From: JBFLVQ01 sp040758525
GTDB taxonomy: Bacteria > Acidobacteriota > Blastocatellia > Chloracidobacteriales > JADJPF01
DNA length: 5,320 nt
Assembly: GCA_040758525.1 (NCBI GenBank)
Contig: JBFLVQ010000655.1
Coordinates: forward strand, 1-5,320
Direction of reading: 5' to 3'
Part shown: positions 1 through 5,320 of the stretch, piece after piece
How positions within the stretch are numbered: the stretch's first letter is position 1
Layout: each line of letters begins with the position of its first letter
Made by a program: the position numbers and the translations under genes
The notes under the pieces: generated by a model
The model's database searches: none
What the model saw: the letters and a program-made list of their open reading frames with translations, nothing else
What the model was told of the DNA's origin: nothing

Positions 1-52
1 AACAAGTCACTGCGTTTACAACAATTACAAAAGTTCAGCAATATTCTTAAAG
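1..52. other. Upstream flank of the RNA-repair operon, AT-rich, no gene recognised
   Basis: This short AT-rich stretch lies before the predicted sigma-54 promoter. A frame-3 reading ends with a TAA at 48-50, so the last codons of an upstream plus-strand gene could lie here, but 15 residues are too few to recognise. Frame 1 is open from base 1 into the Ro60 gene, which can happen by chance over 40 codons. The minus strand is also open from an ATG at 83-81, but its translation does not resemble the start of RtcR. I see no clear IHF site. Enhancer sites for a sigma-54 activator would normally lie further upstream, outside the window. Confidence 0.4.
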
Positions 53-69
53 TTGGCACGCAGTATGCC
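53..69 (+). promoter_or_regulatory. Predicted sigma-54 (RpoN) promoter of the rsr-rtcB-rtcA operon
   Basis: The sequence TTGGCACGCAGTATGCC matches the sigma-54 consensus TTGGCACG-N4-TTGCW at all eight bases of the -24 element and at TGC of the -12 element. The invariant GG (55-56) and GC (67-68) are separated by exactly 10 bases, the required spacing. Deviations are A for T at 65 and C for W at 69. Taking C68 as -12 puts the transcript start near base 80, about 40 nt before the chosen ATG of the Ro60 gene. In E. coli and Salmonella, rtcBA or rsr-Y RNA-rtcBA is transcribed by sigma-54 with the CARF-domain activator RtcR, so finding this element directly before the same gene set is mutually supportive. 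RtcR and its enhancer sites are not visible here. Confidence 0.82.
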
Positions 70-105
70 ATTAGCAAAAACATCGGAATGAAAAACAGCT
101 TGTCC

Positions 106-112
106 GAAGGAG
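106..112 (+). promoter_or_regulatory. Ribosome binding site that fixes the rsr start at 121
   Basis: GAAGGAG ends 8 bases before the ATG at 121, an optimal Shine-Dalgarno. The earlier in-frame ATG at 88 has no such site and would lie only about 8 nt after the predicted sigma-54 transcript start. The 121 start is therefore strongly preferred. Confidence 0.85.
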
Positions 113-120
113 CGCAGGCA

Positions 121-1674
121 ATGGCCAATAAAAATCTTTTCCAGTCGATATGGGGTAACTTAGTAACCCAAACTAATACTCTCAACAATGCTGGCGCACC
201 TGCCTATCAATTCTCAGCTAAGCATGCTCTTGCTCAATATGCGGTAACCGGGTGCTTAAATAGTACCTATTATGCCAGCGCAGAGACTCAATTCAAAAAG
301 ATCATCTCTTTTTGCGATCAAGTAGAACCAGAATTTATTGCCCGCACTGCGCTTTATTGTCGCGAGCGGGGATTTATGAAAGATATTCCTGCGCTATTGT
401 GTGCAGTATTAACAGTAAAGAGCCAAACCCTTTTCCGTCAGATCTTCTCACGAATTATTGATAACGGTAAAATGCTGCGCAACTTTGCTCAGATTATCAG
501 ATCGGGAATGGTAGGACGTAAATCTTTTGGTTCTCTACCCAAACGGCTGATACGCGAATGGTTGGAAGCACGTGATGAAGATACGATCTTTCGCTCGTCA
601 ATCGGACAGAATCCATCCTTGGCAGATATAATCAAAATGGTTCACCCACACCCACGCTCGGAAGCGCGAGAAGCTTTGTATGGCTATCTGATTGGTCGCT
701 GCTATTGTGCAGAAGCCTTGCCACAACTGGTTAAGGACTTCGAAGCATTCAAAGCCGGCAACACAGTAGCATTGCCAGATCTGCCTTTTCAGATGCTTAC
801 GGCAGTGAATCTAAGCAAGCAGGAATGGTTGATAATTGCCCGTAATGCATCTTGGCAAATGACACGTATGAACTTGAACACTTTTGCTCGCCATGGTGTC
901 TTTGAACAGTCTGGTCTAACCGATTTGATCGCAAATCGGCTAAAAGACCCTAAGGAGATTGCTCGGGCACATGTCTTTCCTTATCAATTGATGGCAGCAT
1001 TCTTGATGGCTGGTAATGATATCCCTGAATTAGTACGTAACGCGTTACAAGAGGCAATGGAGATCTCGCTAGCCAATGTACCAAAGATCGAAGGCAAGGT
1101 TTTCCTTTGCCCAGATGTTTCCGGTTCTATGTCTTCGCCGCTAACTGGCTACCGTAAAGGCGCTACTTCAAGAATGCGCTGTATTGATGTAGCTGCATTA
1201 GTAACAGCAGCAATTATGCGCAAGAATCCAACGGCAGAGGTTCTGCCATTTGAACAAGGCGTGGTAAAACTTTATCTAAACTCTGGTGACAGTGTGATAA
1301 CCAATGCTACACGCTTGGCCTCTATTGGTGGAGGCGGTACCAACTGTAGTGCGCCTTTGGCTTCGCTAAACCAGCGCAAAGCGAAGGGCGATATGGTAAT
1401 CTTCATTTCGGATAATGAGTCTTGGGTTGATGCAAGCGCTACCCTTGGTAGTGCAACTATGCGCCAGTGGCAGAAGTTTAAGGGACGCAATCCTAACGCA
1501 CGGCTGGTCTGTATAGACATTCAGCCTAATCATACGACTCAGGCTGCAGAAGGTGAGGATATCCTCAATATAGGTGGCTTCTCAGACCAGGTCTTTGATG
1601 TTATTAGTGAATTTGCCTCAGGTCGATTGAATGCCAATCATTGGGTTGGTGTGATCGAGGCAGTAGAGTTGTAA
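121..1674 (+). CDS. rsr: Ro60/Rsr family RNA-binding protein (TROVE + vWA domains)
   Basis: Bacterial orthologue of the Ro 60-kDa autoantigen, 517 residues, close to the family's usual size. Residues about 20-320 form the TROVE domain, a ring of HEAT-like helices that in known members binds Y RNAs on its outer face and 3' ends of misfolded RNA in its cavity. Family-typical stretches are SFGSLPKRLIREW (135-147) and RMNLNTFARHG (249-259). Residues about 325-510 are a von Willebrand A domain with a complete metal site: DVSGS (D332, S334, S336), T407 in GGGGTN, and D431 in SDNES. No signal peptide or membrane segment is seen, so it should be cytoplasmic. The start is set by the ribosome site at 106-112; the reading frame is open back to base 1, so a longer form is not formally excluded. 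It is the first gene behind the sigma-54 promoter, with rtcB 118 nt downstream. In studied bacteria Rsr works with Y RNA and exoribonucleases in RNA processing and stress survival; that role is inferred here. Confidence 0.95.
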   Translation: MANKNLFQSIWGNLVTQTNTLNNAGAPAYQFSAKHALAQYAVTGCLNSTYYASAETQFKKIISFCDQVEPEFIARTALYCRERGFMKDIPALLCAVLTVKSQTLFRQIFSRIIDNGKMLRNFAQIIRSGMVGRKSFGSLPKRLIREWLEARDEDTIFRSSIGQNPSLADIIKMVHPHPRSEAREALYGYLIGRCYCAEALPQLVKDFEAFKAGNTVALPDLPFQMLTAVNLSKQEWLIIARNASWQMTRMNLNTFARHGVFEQSGLTDLIANRLKDPKEIARAHVFPYQLMAAFLMAGNDIPELVRNALQEAMEISLANVPKIEGKVFLCPDVSGSMSSPLTGYRKGATSRMRCIDVAALVTAAIMRKNPTAEVLPFEQGVVKLYLNSGDSVITNATRLASIGGGGTNCSAPLASLNQRKAKGDMVIFISDNESWVDASATLGSATMRQWQKFKGRNPNARLVCIDIQPNHTTQAAEGEDILNIGGFSDQVFDVISEFASGRLNANHWVGVIEAVEL

Positions 1675-1684
1675 GTATCAGTTG

Positions 1685-1750
1685 GGAGCTGAATGCTTAT
1701 CGGGACTACATCTTGGGTTGACAATNNNNNNNNNNATCCTTGTCAGCTCC
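1685..1750. repeat. Inverted repeat with a competing alternative hairpin in the rsr-rtcB spacer
   Basis: The right arm (1740-1750) can form two mutually exclusive helices. One is 1685-1692 with 1743-1750: 8 consecutive Watson-Crick pairs. The other is 1715-1724 (GGGTTGACAA) with 1740-1749 (TTGTCAGCTC): 10 consecutive pairs, two of them G.U, enclosing a 15-nt loop if the N run is really ten bases. CTCCT at 1747-1751 is also complementary to AGGAG at 1779-1783 in the rtcB ribosome site. Whether any of these forms in the transcript is unknown. Confidence 0.55.
1726..1735. other. Assembly gap (10 Ns)
   Basis: Ten unresolved bases. A round number of Ns often marks a scaffold join of estimated or arbitrary length, so the real spacer may be longer or shorter than 118 nt. 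The gap falls inside the structured spacer between the Ro60 and rtcB genes and hides the part most useful for judging a Y RNA. Confidence 0.97.
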
Positions 1751-1778
1751 TTTATTATCGTGGCTATAAATAGATCTC

Positions 1779-1784
1779 AGGAGG
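1779..1784 (+). promoter_or_regulatory. Ribosome binding site of rtcB
   Basis: AGGAGG, a perfect Shine-Dalgarno core, ends 8 bases before the ATG at 1793. It settles the rtcB start against an in-frame ATG at 1682, whose extension would run through the Ns and does not resemble any RtcB N-terminus. Confidence 0.9.
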
Positions 1785-1792
1785 AAGCAGCT

Positions 1793-3022
1793 ATGTCAGA
1801 GAAGAAATATGAAGTGATCAATCCCCCACAAGGAACGCCTATTAAAGCCTGGATTCAGGGCGTGACAATGGAAGAAGAAGCCAAGCGTCAGCTTTGCAAT
1901 ATTGCTAGTCTACCATTTATACATAAGTGGGTTGCGGCAATGCCAGATGTACATGCCGGCAAAGGTGCTACGGTTGGTAGTGTAATTGCTACTCGTAAAG
2001 CGATTATACCGGCAGCCGTGGGAGTGGATCTAGGTTGTGGCATGGTTGCTGTACAAACTAGTTTGAATGCCCATGATCTGCCAGATAATCTACATGACCT
2101 GCGTAATGATATTGAGCAAGCAATCCCACATGGCCGCACTGATAATGGTGGTCCAAATGATCGTGGCGCCTGGTCTGATCCACCTATCAATCATATGCAA
2201 ACCTGGCTACGTATTAAACCAGGCTATGATGCGATTGTGGCCAAGCACCCTAAGCTAGATCGTGGTAATCATGTCAACCATCTAGGTACATTGGGTACCG
2301 GTAATCATTTTATTGAGATCTGTCTAGATGAGAGCGATCGTGTCTGGTTTATGTTACACAGCGGTTCACGTGGGGTAGGAAATCGTATTGGTAGTTACTT
2401 CATTGAATTAGCCAAGGAAGATATGCGCAAATGGTTTATCAATCTGCCAGATCAGGATCTAGCCTATATTCCACAGGGTACAAAATATTTTGATGATTAT
2501 ATCGAAGCGGTACATTGGGCGCAGGAATTTGCTTTCTTAAATCGTCAGTTAATGATGGATAGCCTGATCGCAACAGTACGCGCTTCCAAAGGAATTCCTA
2601 CTTTCCAGACTGAGTTAGAATCGATCAACTGTCATCATAACTATGTTGCGATTGAGCACCATTATGGAGAGGATGTTTATGTTACACGCAAGGGCGCAGT
2701 AAGAGCACGTCAAGGTGATATGGGTATTATTCCAGGTAGTATGGGAGCACGCTCTTACATAGTACGTGGCCGTGGTAATCCAGAGAGCTTCAATTCCTGC
2801 AGTCATGGCGCAGGTCGTGCGATGTCACGTAATGAAGCGAAAAAGCGCTTTACTGTCGCTGACCATATGGCGGCAACAGCAGGTATTGAATGTCGTAAAG
2901 ATGCTGATGTGTTAGACGAAACACCAGGCGCATACAAAGATATTGATGCGGTAATAAAGGCAGAGTCGGATCTGGTAGAAGTTGCTTATACATTACGCCA
3001 GATTCTTTGTGTAAAAGGATAA
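1793..3022 (+). CDS. rtcB: RNA-splicing ligase RtcB (3'-phosphate/5'-OH RNA ligase)
   Basis: RtcB joins RNA ends bearing 3'-phosphate or 2',3'-cyclic phosphate to 5'-OH ends, using GTP and Mn2+ through an RtcB-GMP intermediate. The protein has 409 residues, against 408 in E. coli, and resembles the E. coli protein along its whole length, including MPDVHAGKG (50-58), AVGVDLGCGM (75-84), GTLGTGNHFIEICLDESD (165-182), HSGSRG (189-194), NCHHNY (279-284), GIIPGSMGA (311-319) and the C-terminal YTLRQILCVKG. Expected metal and GTP ligands are present: D79, C82, N171, H172, H189 and H281 or H282. H338 in SHGAGR is the guanylylated histidine. No catalytic residue is missing. RtcB of this type works without archease, and none is encoded here. 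The enzyme is cytoplasmic. The gene lies 118 nt (including the gap) after the Ro60 gene and 4 nt before rtcA, so it is probably co-transcribed with both from the sigma-54 promoter. Confidence 0.98.
   Translation: MSEKKYEVINPPQGTPIKAWIQGVTMEEEAKRQLCNIASLPFIHKWVAAMPDVHAGKGATVGSVIATRKAIIPAAVGVDLGCGMVAVQTSLNAHDLPDNLHDLRNDIEQAIPHGRTDNGGPNDRGAWSDPPINHMQTWLRIKPGYDAIVAKHPKLDRGNHVNHLGTLGTGNHFIEICLDESDRVWFMLHSGSRGVGNRIGSYFIELAKEDMRKWFINLPDQDLAYIPQGTKYFDDYIEAVHWAQEFAFLNRQLMMDSLIATVRASKGIPTFQTELESINCHHNYVAIEHHYGEDVYVTRKGAVRARQGDMGIIPGSMGARSYIVRGRGNPESFNSCSHGAGRAMSRNEAKKRFTVADHMAATAGIECRKDADVLDETPGAYKDIDAVIKAESDLVEVAYTLRQILCVKG
3015..3019 (+). promoter_or_regulatory. Ribosome binding site of rtcA inside the end of rtcB
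   Basis: AAGGA lies in the last codons of rtcB, just before its TAA (3020-3022), and ends 7 bases before the rtcA ATG at 3027. Ribosomes finishing rtcB would clear or reuse this site, so translation of the two genes is probably coupled. Confidence 0.8.
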
Positions 3023-3026
3023 CCAA

Positions 3027-4049
3027 ATGTTAATAATTGATGGTTCTTTTGGAGAGGGCGGTGGACAGATTCTACGCACTTCACTGGCGCTTTCACTAGT
3101 AACAGGCAAGCCATTTCGTATAGAGAAGATTCGCGCTGGTCGTGAAAAGCCTGGTTTAATGCGCCAACATCTTACCGCAGTGAACGCTGCTACCAAGATT
3201 GGATGCGCAGATGTAACCGGTGCATCGATTGGCTCACGTGAACTGACATTTATTCCACATAATATCGAACCAGGGGAATATAACTTTGCTGTGGGCACAG
3301 CCGGTAGCGCTACATTAGTGCTCCAGACCGTGCTGCCTGCATTACTCACTGTGTCAGGATCATCTATATTGACACTTGAAGGTGGTACTCATAATCCCTA
3401 TGCACCACCTTTTGACTTTCTTGTCAAAACATTTTTGCCACTAATAAATCGCTTAGGAGTGCAAGTCACCGCAGAGTTGCTGCGCCCTGGTTTCTATCCT
3501 GCCGGAGGTGGATGTTTTACTGTAAAAATTATCCCTAACACTAAGCTCAGCAGTTTTGATCTACGTGAACGTGGAGAGATTACTGCGCGTTATGCACGCG
3601 CTTATGTGGCTTCATTACCAAGTTCTATTGCACAACGTGAACTCGATTTTGTTGCCCATAAAATGTCTTGGGATAAAAGCTGCTTGCAGCTTGAGGAGGT
3701 TAAAGGTTCGCGTGGACCAGGAAATATTGTAATGATCGAGATCGCAAGTGAAAACTTGACTGAGATCTTTACAGGTTTTGGCGAGAAAGGTGTACGTGCT
3801 GAGGCAGTAGCTGAACAGGCAGTAAAAGCGGCACGTCGCTACCTTGCTGCCAATGTCCCTGTAGGAGAGTATTTGGCCGATCAGCTACTGCTACCAATGG
3901 CGATGTCTGGTGGCGGCTCTTTTATCACACTAGGTCTTTCTCGTCATGCTACTACTAATATTGATGTACTAGAGAAATTTCTTGACATAGAGATCAATAC
4001 TACACCAGTAGCAAAGTCGGCATTTCTGGTTGAGTTGAAAAAACGCTAA
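3027..4049 (+). CDS. rtcA: RNA 3'-terminal phosphate cyclase RtcA
   Basis: RtcA uses ATP to convert an RNA 3'-phosphate into a 2',3'-cyclic phosphate through RtcA-AMP and RNA-adenylate intermediates. The product can be a substrate for RtcB, and RtcA can also adenylate 5'-phosphate ends. The protein has 340 residues, the normal bacterial length. Visible signatures are DGSFGEGGGQILRTSLALS (5-23) at the N-terminus, KPGLMRQHL (41-49), GTAGSATLVLQTVLP (90-104), HNPYAPPFDF (122-131), FYPAGGG (156-162) and EYLADQLLLPMAMSG (281-295). H307 in LSRHATTNI is the expected adenylated histidine. The smaller inserted domain typical of the family corresponds roughly to residues 180-275. The gene starts 4 nt after the rtcB stop and should be translationally coupled to it. 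Its TAA (4047-4049) overlaps the stop codon of the convergent gene, and no hairpin terminator is visible after it. It is cytoplasmic, intact and a confident call. Confidence 0.97.
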   Translation: MLIIDGSFGEGGGQILRTSLALSLVTGKPFRIEKIRAGREKPGLMRQHLTAVNAATKIGCADVTGASIGSRELTFIPHNIEPGEYNFAVGTAGSATLVLQTVLPALLTVSGSSILTLEGGTHNPYAPPFDFLVKTFLPLINRLGVQVTAELLRPGFYPAGGGCFTVKIIPNTKLSSFDLRERGEITARYARAYVASLPSSIAQRELDFVAHKMSWDKSCLQLEEVKGSRGPGNIVMIEIASENLTEIFTGFGEKGVRAEAVAEQAVKAARRYLAANVPVGEYLADQLLLPMAMSGGGSFITLGLSRHATTNIDVLEKFLDIEINTTPVAKSAFLVELKKR

Positions 4050-5320
4050 TTTGTTGTTCCTCTAAGGACACGAAAACCTATATAGCTAGCGGCAGCCAGA
4101 CGAACACGCAATTTTAGATCAGCAGGTTTATCTGCGCTGCCACCGATCAAAACACCTGTGCCATCTTTTCTCACTGCCCATTCAGCAACATTACCACCTA
4201 GGTCAAAGATCGATTCATCCTCGCCTACACCTTTGAAGCTACCTACTTCTTTAAGTAAGGCAGCCTGATCTCCCAGCTCTTTTATCTTACTGCTCAAACG
4301 TTCTGCATCATCAGGATTGACTCGATAACCTGCCCAGTAATCTAGCGTATTCTCGCTCTCAGCAGGCTCATCATAAATTGGCATTAGTTCTGTCTCTGTG
4401 CCTAGACGATAATTTTGTCCTGTTACTTTTGATAGCCATTGACAGTAAGCTTTGGCTTGTTCGAAGTTGATCCCATTGGCAGGATAGTTCTCCTTGCCTG
4501 GCTCGACCAGATATTTCTTATCAAACTGGGCATATTGAGCGCGAGTTACTTCAAAACGTCCTATTTCTAACCCATCGCGCTTAACCATTTCAGGAATCAG
4601 ATATCCTTTCTCCATCGTACCATATCGTTTTCCATCGCCTTTAGTCTTATTTAATTTCAGCGAGCGGGCTAATGGCGAGTCTGGCTTCAAAGCTTCATTA
4701 CTATCTTTGTTTGACTTGAACAGATATTTATCAAACCAAGCGAGTTCTTCCTCCAACTTGCGCCGTTGATGTGCAAGTTTCTTAGGTGAATGTTTTTCTC
4801 CTGGAAAGAGAATAAACTTTACATCGGTATTACCAAGCTGTTGCAAAGCACGGTAATGCAACCAACCCTGCTGTGTCGGTACATCCTTATCTTCTGTGCC
4901 AAAGAATATGATTGTCGGAGTACGTACTTTATCTAATCGATAGAATGGGGATTTGCTGATATAGAGTTGGGGATCTTCTAGGGGAGATTTGCCAAAATAG
5001 TAGTTATCGAATGAGGCACCAAAAGCACAGTTTCCCCAATCACTACTCCATTCAACATCTCCTGCGCCAGCAGAAGCAACTTTGTATCTGGTAGTAGTCA
5101 CTGTTAAGGCAATTGTCAAAATACCACCATTTGACCAACCCATCACGCCTAGTTTATCGGCATCAACTAGCCCTTTGGCAATTAATGTATCTACGCCTTT
5201 TTCAATATCGGGTACTTCTAGATCATAGTATTTGCCACCGCTGATCGATTCGACCCAACGTAGTCCATAATTAGAGCTGCCATGATAGTTGGGTTTAAGT
5301 ACAAATGCTTCTCGTTCATT
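4046..5320 (-). CDS. S9-family peptidase/hydrolase fused to a SUMF1/FGE-like domain (N-terminus off window)
   Basis: The frame is open to the right edge, so 424 C-terminal residues are visible and the start is missing; the GTG/ATG near 5141-5146 is internal because clear family sequence precedes it. Visible residues 1-200 are the catalytic domain of a prolyl-oligopeptidase-type alpha/beta-hydrolase: KPNYHGSSNYG (9-19), nucleophile S63 in GWSNGG, probable catalytic D144 in GTEDKDVP, and H177 in PGEKHSP. A charged, flexible linker (about 202-228) leads to a C-terminal domain of the formylglycine-generating-enzyme/SUMF1 fold (about 230-421), marked by GRFEVTRAQYAQF, AKAYCQWLSKVTGQNYRL, IFDLGGNVAEW, LIGGS and GFRVLRG. 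Its only cysteine is C293, so the paired catalytic cysteines of true FGE are absent and the motif YRLPTEAEWE is degraded to YRLGTETEL. It is probably a structural or binding module. A beta-propeller and an export signal may precede the visible part. The substrate is unknown, and no functional link to the RNA-repair genes is evident. Confidence 0.85.
   Translation of the reverse strand, partial: NEREAFVLKPNYHGSSNYGLRWVESISGGKYYDLEVPDIEKGVDTLIAKGLVDADKLGVMGWSNGGILTIALTVTTTRYKVASAGAGDVEWSSDWGNCAFGASFDNYYFGKSPLEDPQLYISKSPFYRLDKVRTPTIIFFGTEDKDVPTQQGWLHYRALQQLGNTDVKFILFPGEKHSPKKLAHQRRKLEEELAWFDKYLFKSNKDSNEALKPDSPLARSLKLNKTKGDGKRYGTMEKGYLIPEMVKRDGLEIGRFEVTRAQYAQFDKKYLVEPGKENYPANGINFEQAKAYCQWLSKVTGQNYRLGTETELMPIYDEPAESENTLDYWAGYRVNPDDAERLSSKIKELGDQAALLKEVGSFKGVGEDESIFDLGGNVAEWAVRKDGTGVLIGGSADKPADLKLRVRLAAASYIGFRVLRGTTN

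Larger units (their letters stand above)
1684..1751 (+). ncRNA. Possible Y RNA (Ro60 partner) locus, interrupted by the assembly gap
   Basis: The spacer between the Ro60 and rtcB genes is where Salmonella encodes its Y RNAs. Here a perfect 8-bp inverted repeat, GGAGCTGA (1685-1692) and TCAGCTCC (1743-1750), extendable by one G.U pair (1684/1751), would bring two distant ends together, as the basal stem of a Y RNA does. The 3' arm is followed by TTTATTAT, a weak U-rich end. The interior includes ten Ns whose true length is unknown. I cannot see a T-loop-like GTTCGA or other tRNA-like arm that would mark a YrlA-type RNA; it could lie in the gap. I do not see an exact match to the vertebrate Ro-binding stem. 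The call rests on position and pairing only. Alternatives are an untranslated spacer with a chance stem or a processing or attenuation hairpin. Confidence 0.3.

Noticed and set aside
1..90. A divergent rtcR start on the minus strand (ATG at 83-81)
   Set aside because: The 27 or so readable residues do not resemble the RtcR N-terminus, and the frame overlaps the sigma-54 promoter completely.
1272..1520. Minus-strand open frame opposite the vWA part of the Ro60 gene
   Set aside because: It lies within a confident gene, its translation resembles no family I know, and it has no ribosome site worth noting.
1420..1721. An 11-base word (TCTTGGGTTGA) shared by the Ro60 gene near 1420-1430 and the spacer at 1711-1721
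   Set aside because: A single short shared word with no extension on either side. It can occur by chance and shows no repeat structure.
1685..1750. A canonical tRNA across the gap, using the 8-bp stem as acceptor stem
   Set aside because: The base after a 7-bp acceptor stem is not the conserved U8, no D-arm or GTTCGA T-loop is visible, and there is no CCA. The Y RNA idea explains the position better.
1685..1758. Rho-independent terminator between the Ro60 and rtcB genes
   Set aside because: Only three Ts follow the stem before an A, and the loops are long. It would also cut rtcBA off from the sigma-54 promoter. Partial attenuation is not excluded.
1718..1770. Internal sigma-70 promoter for rtcB: TTGACA at 1718-1723 with TATTAT (1753-1758) or TATAAA (1765-1770)
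   Set aside because: With the gap taken as ten bases the spacings are 29 and 41 nt, far from 17. Even with no gap bases the shorter is 19. The TTGACA also lies inside a possible hairpin arm. It cannot be judged until the gap is closed.
1682..1792. In-frame N-terminal extension of RtcB from an ATG at 1682
   Set aside because: It reads through the ten Ns, has no ribosome site, and RtcB is already full length from 1793 with a perfect AGGAGG upstream.
1888..3349. Several short open frames on both strands within rtcB and rtcA (1888-2190, 2067-2258, 2615-2806, 2993-3349)
   Set aside because: All are embedded in strongly conserved rtcB or rtcA coding sequence and look like frame shadows, with low-complexity or cysteine-rich nonsense translations.

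Overview
This is a bacterial window, and it looks like part of a draft scaffold because it contains a run of ten Ns. Base composition is moderate (mid-40s % GC by eye). It is dominated by a plus-strand three-gene cluster for RNA quality control and RNA-end repair: a Ro60/Rsr-type TROVE-vWA protein (121-1674), the RNA ligase RtcB (1793-3022) and the RNA 3'-phosphate cyclase RtcA (3027-4049). A convergent minus-strand gene, incomplete at the right edge (4046-5320), encodes an S9-family alpha/beta-hydrolase fused to a C-terminal SUMF1/FGE-like domain.

Left edge (1-120): a close match to a sigma-54 (-24/-12) promoter lies at 53-69. It predicts a transcript start near base 80 and an untranslated leader of about 40 nt with a strong ribosome binding site before the ATG at 121. 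In enteric bacteria, sigma-54 and the activator RtcR control rtcBA, and in Salmonella the rsr-Y RNA-rtcBA operon. The layout therefore suggests the whole cluster here is an inducible RNA-damage response. RtcR itself is not in the window.

Middle (1675-1792): this 118-nt spacer between the Ro60 and rtcB genes sits where Salmonella carries its Y RNAs (YrlA/YrlB). It contains the assembly gap (1726-1735). The gap lies inside a perfect 8-bp inverted repeat (1685-1692 with 1743-1750). The right arm can alternatively pair with 1715-1724 over 10 bp. A Y RNA, or part of one, is a reasonable but unproven reading, and the missing bases prevent a decision.

Working model (inference): stress or RNA damage activates sigma-54 transcription. 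Ro60, possibly with a Y RNA, binds misfolded or damaged RNA. RtcA converts 3'-phosphates to 2',3'-cyclic phosphates, and RtcB joins 3'-phosphate or cyclic-phosphate ends to 5'-OH ends. The convergent peptidase/FGE gene looks functionally unrelated and shares four bases with the end of rtcA. The E. coli-like RtcB and the sigma-54 arrangement hint at a proteobacterium, but the peptidase-FGE fusion is not typical of enterics and the lineage is left open.
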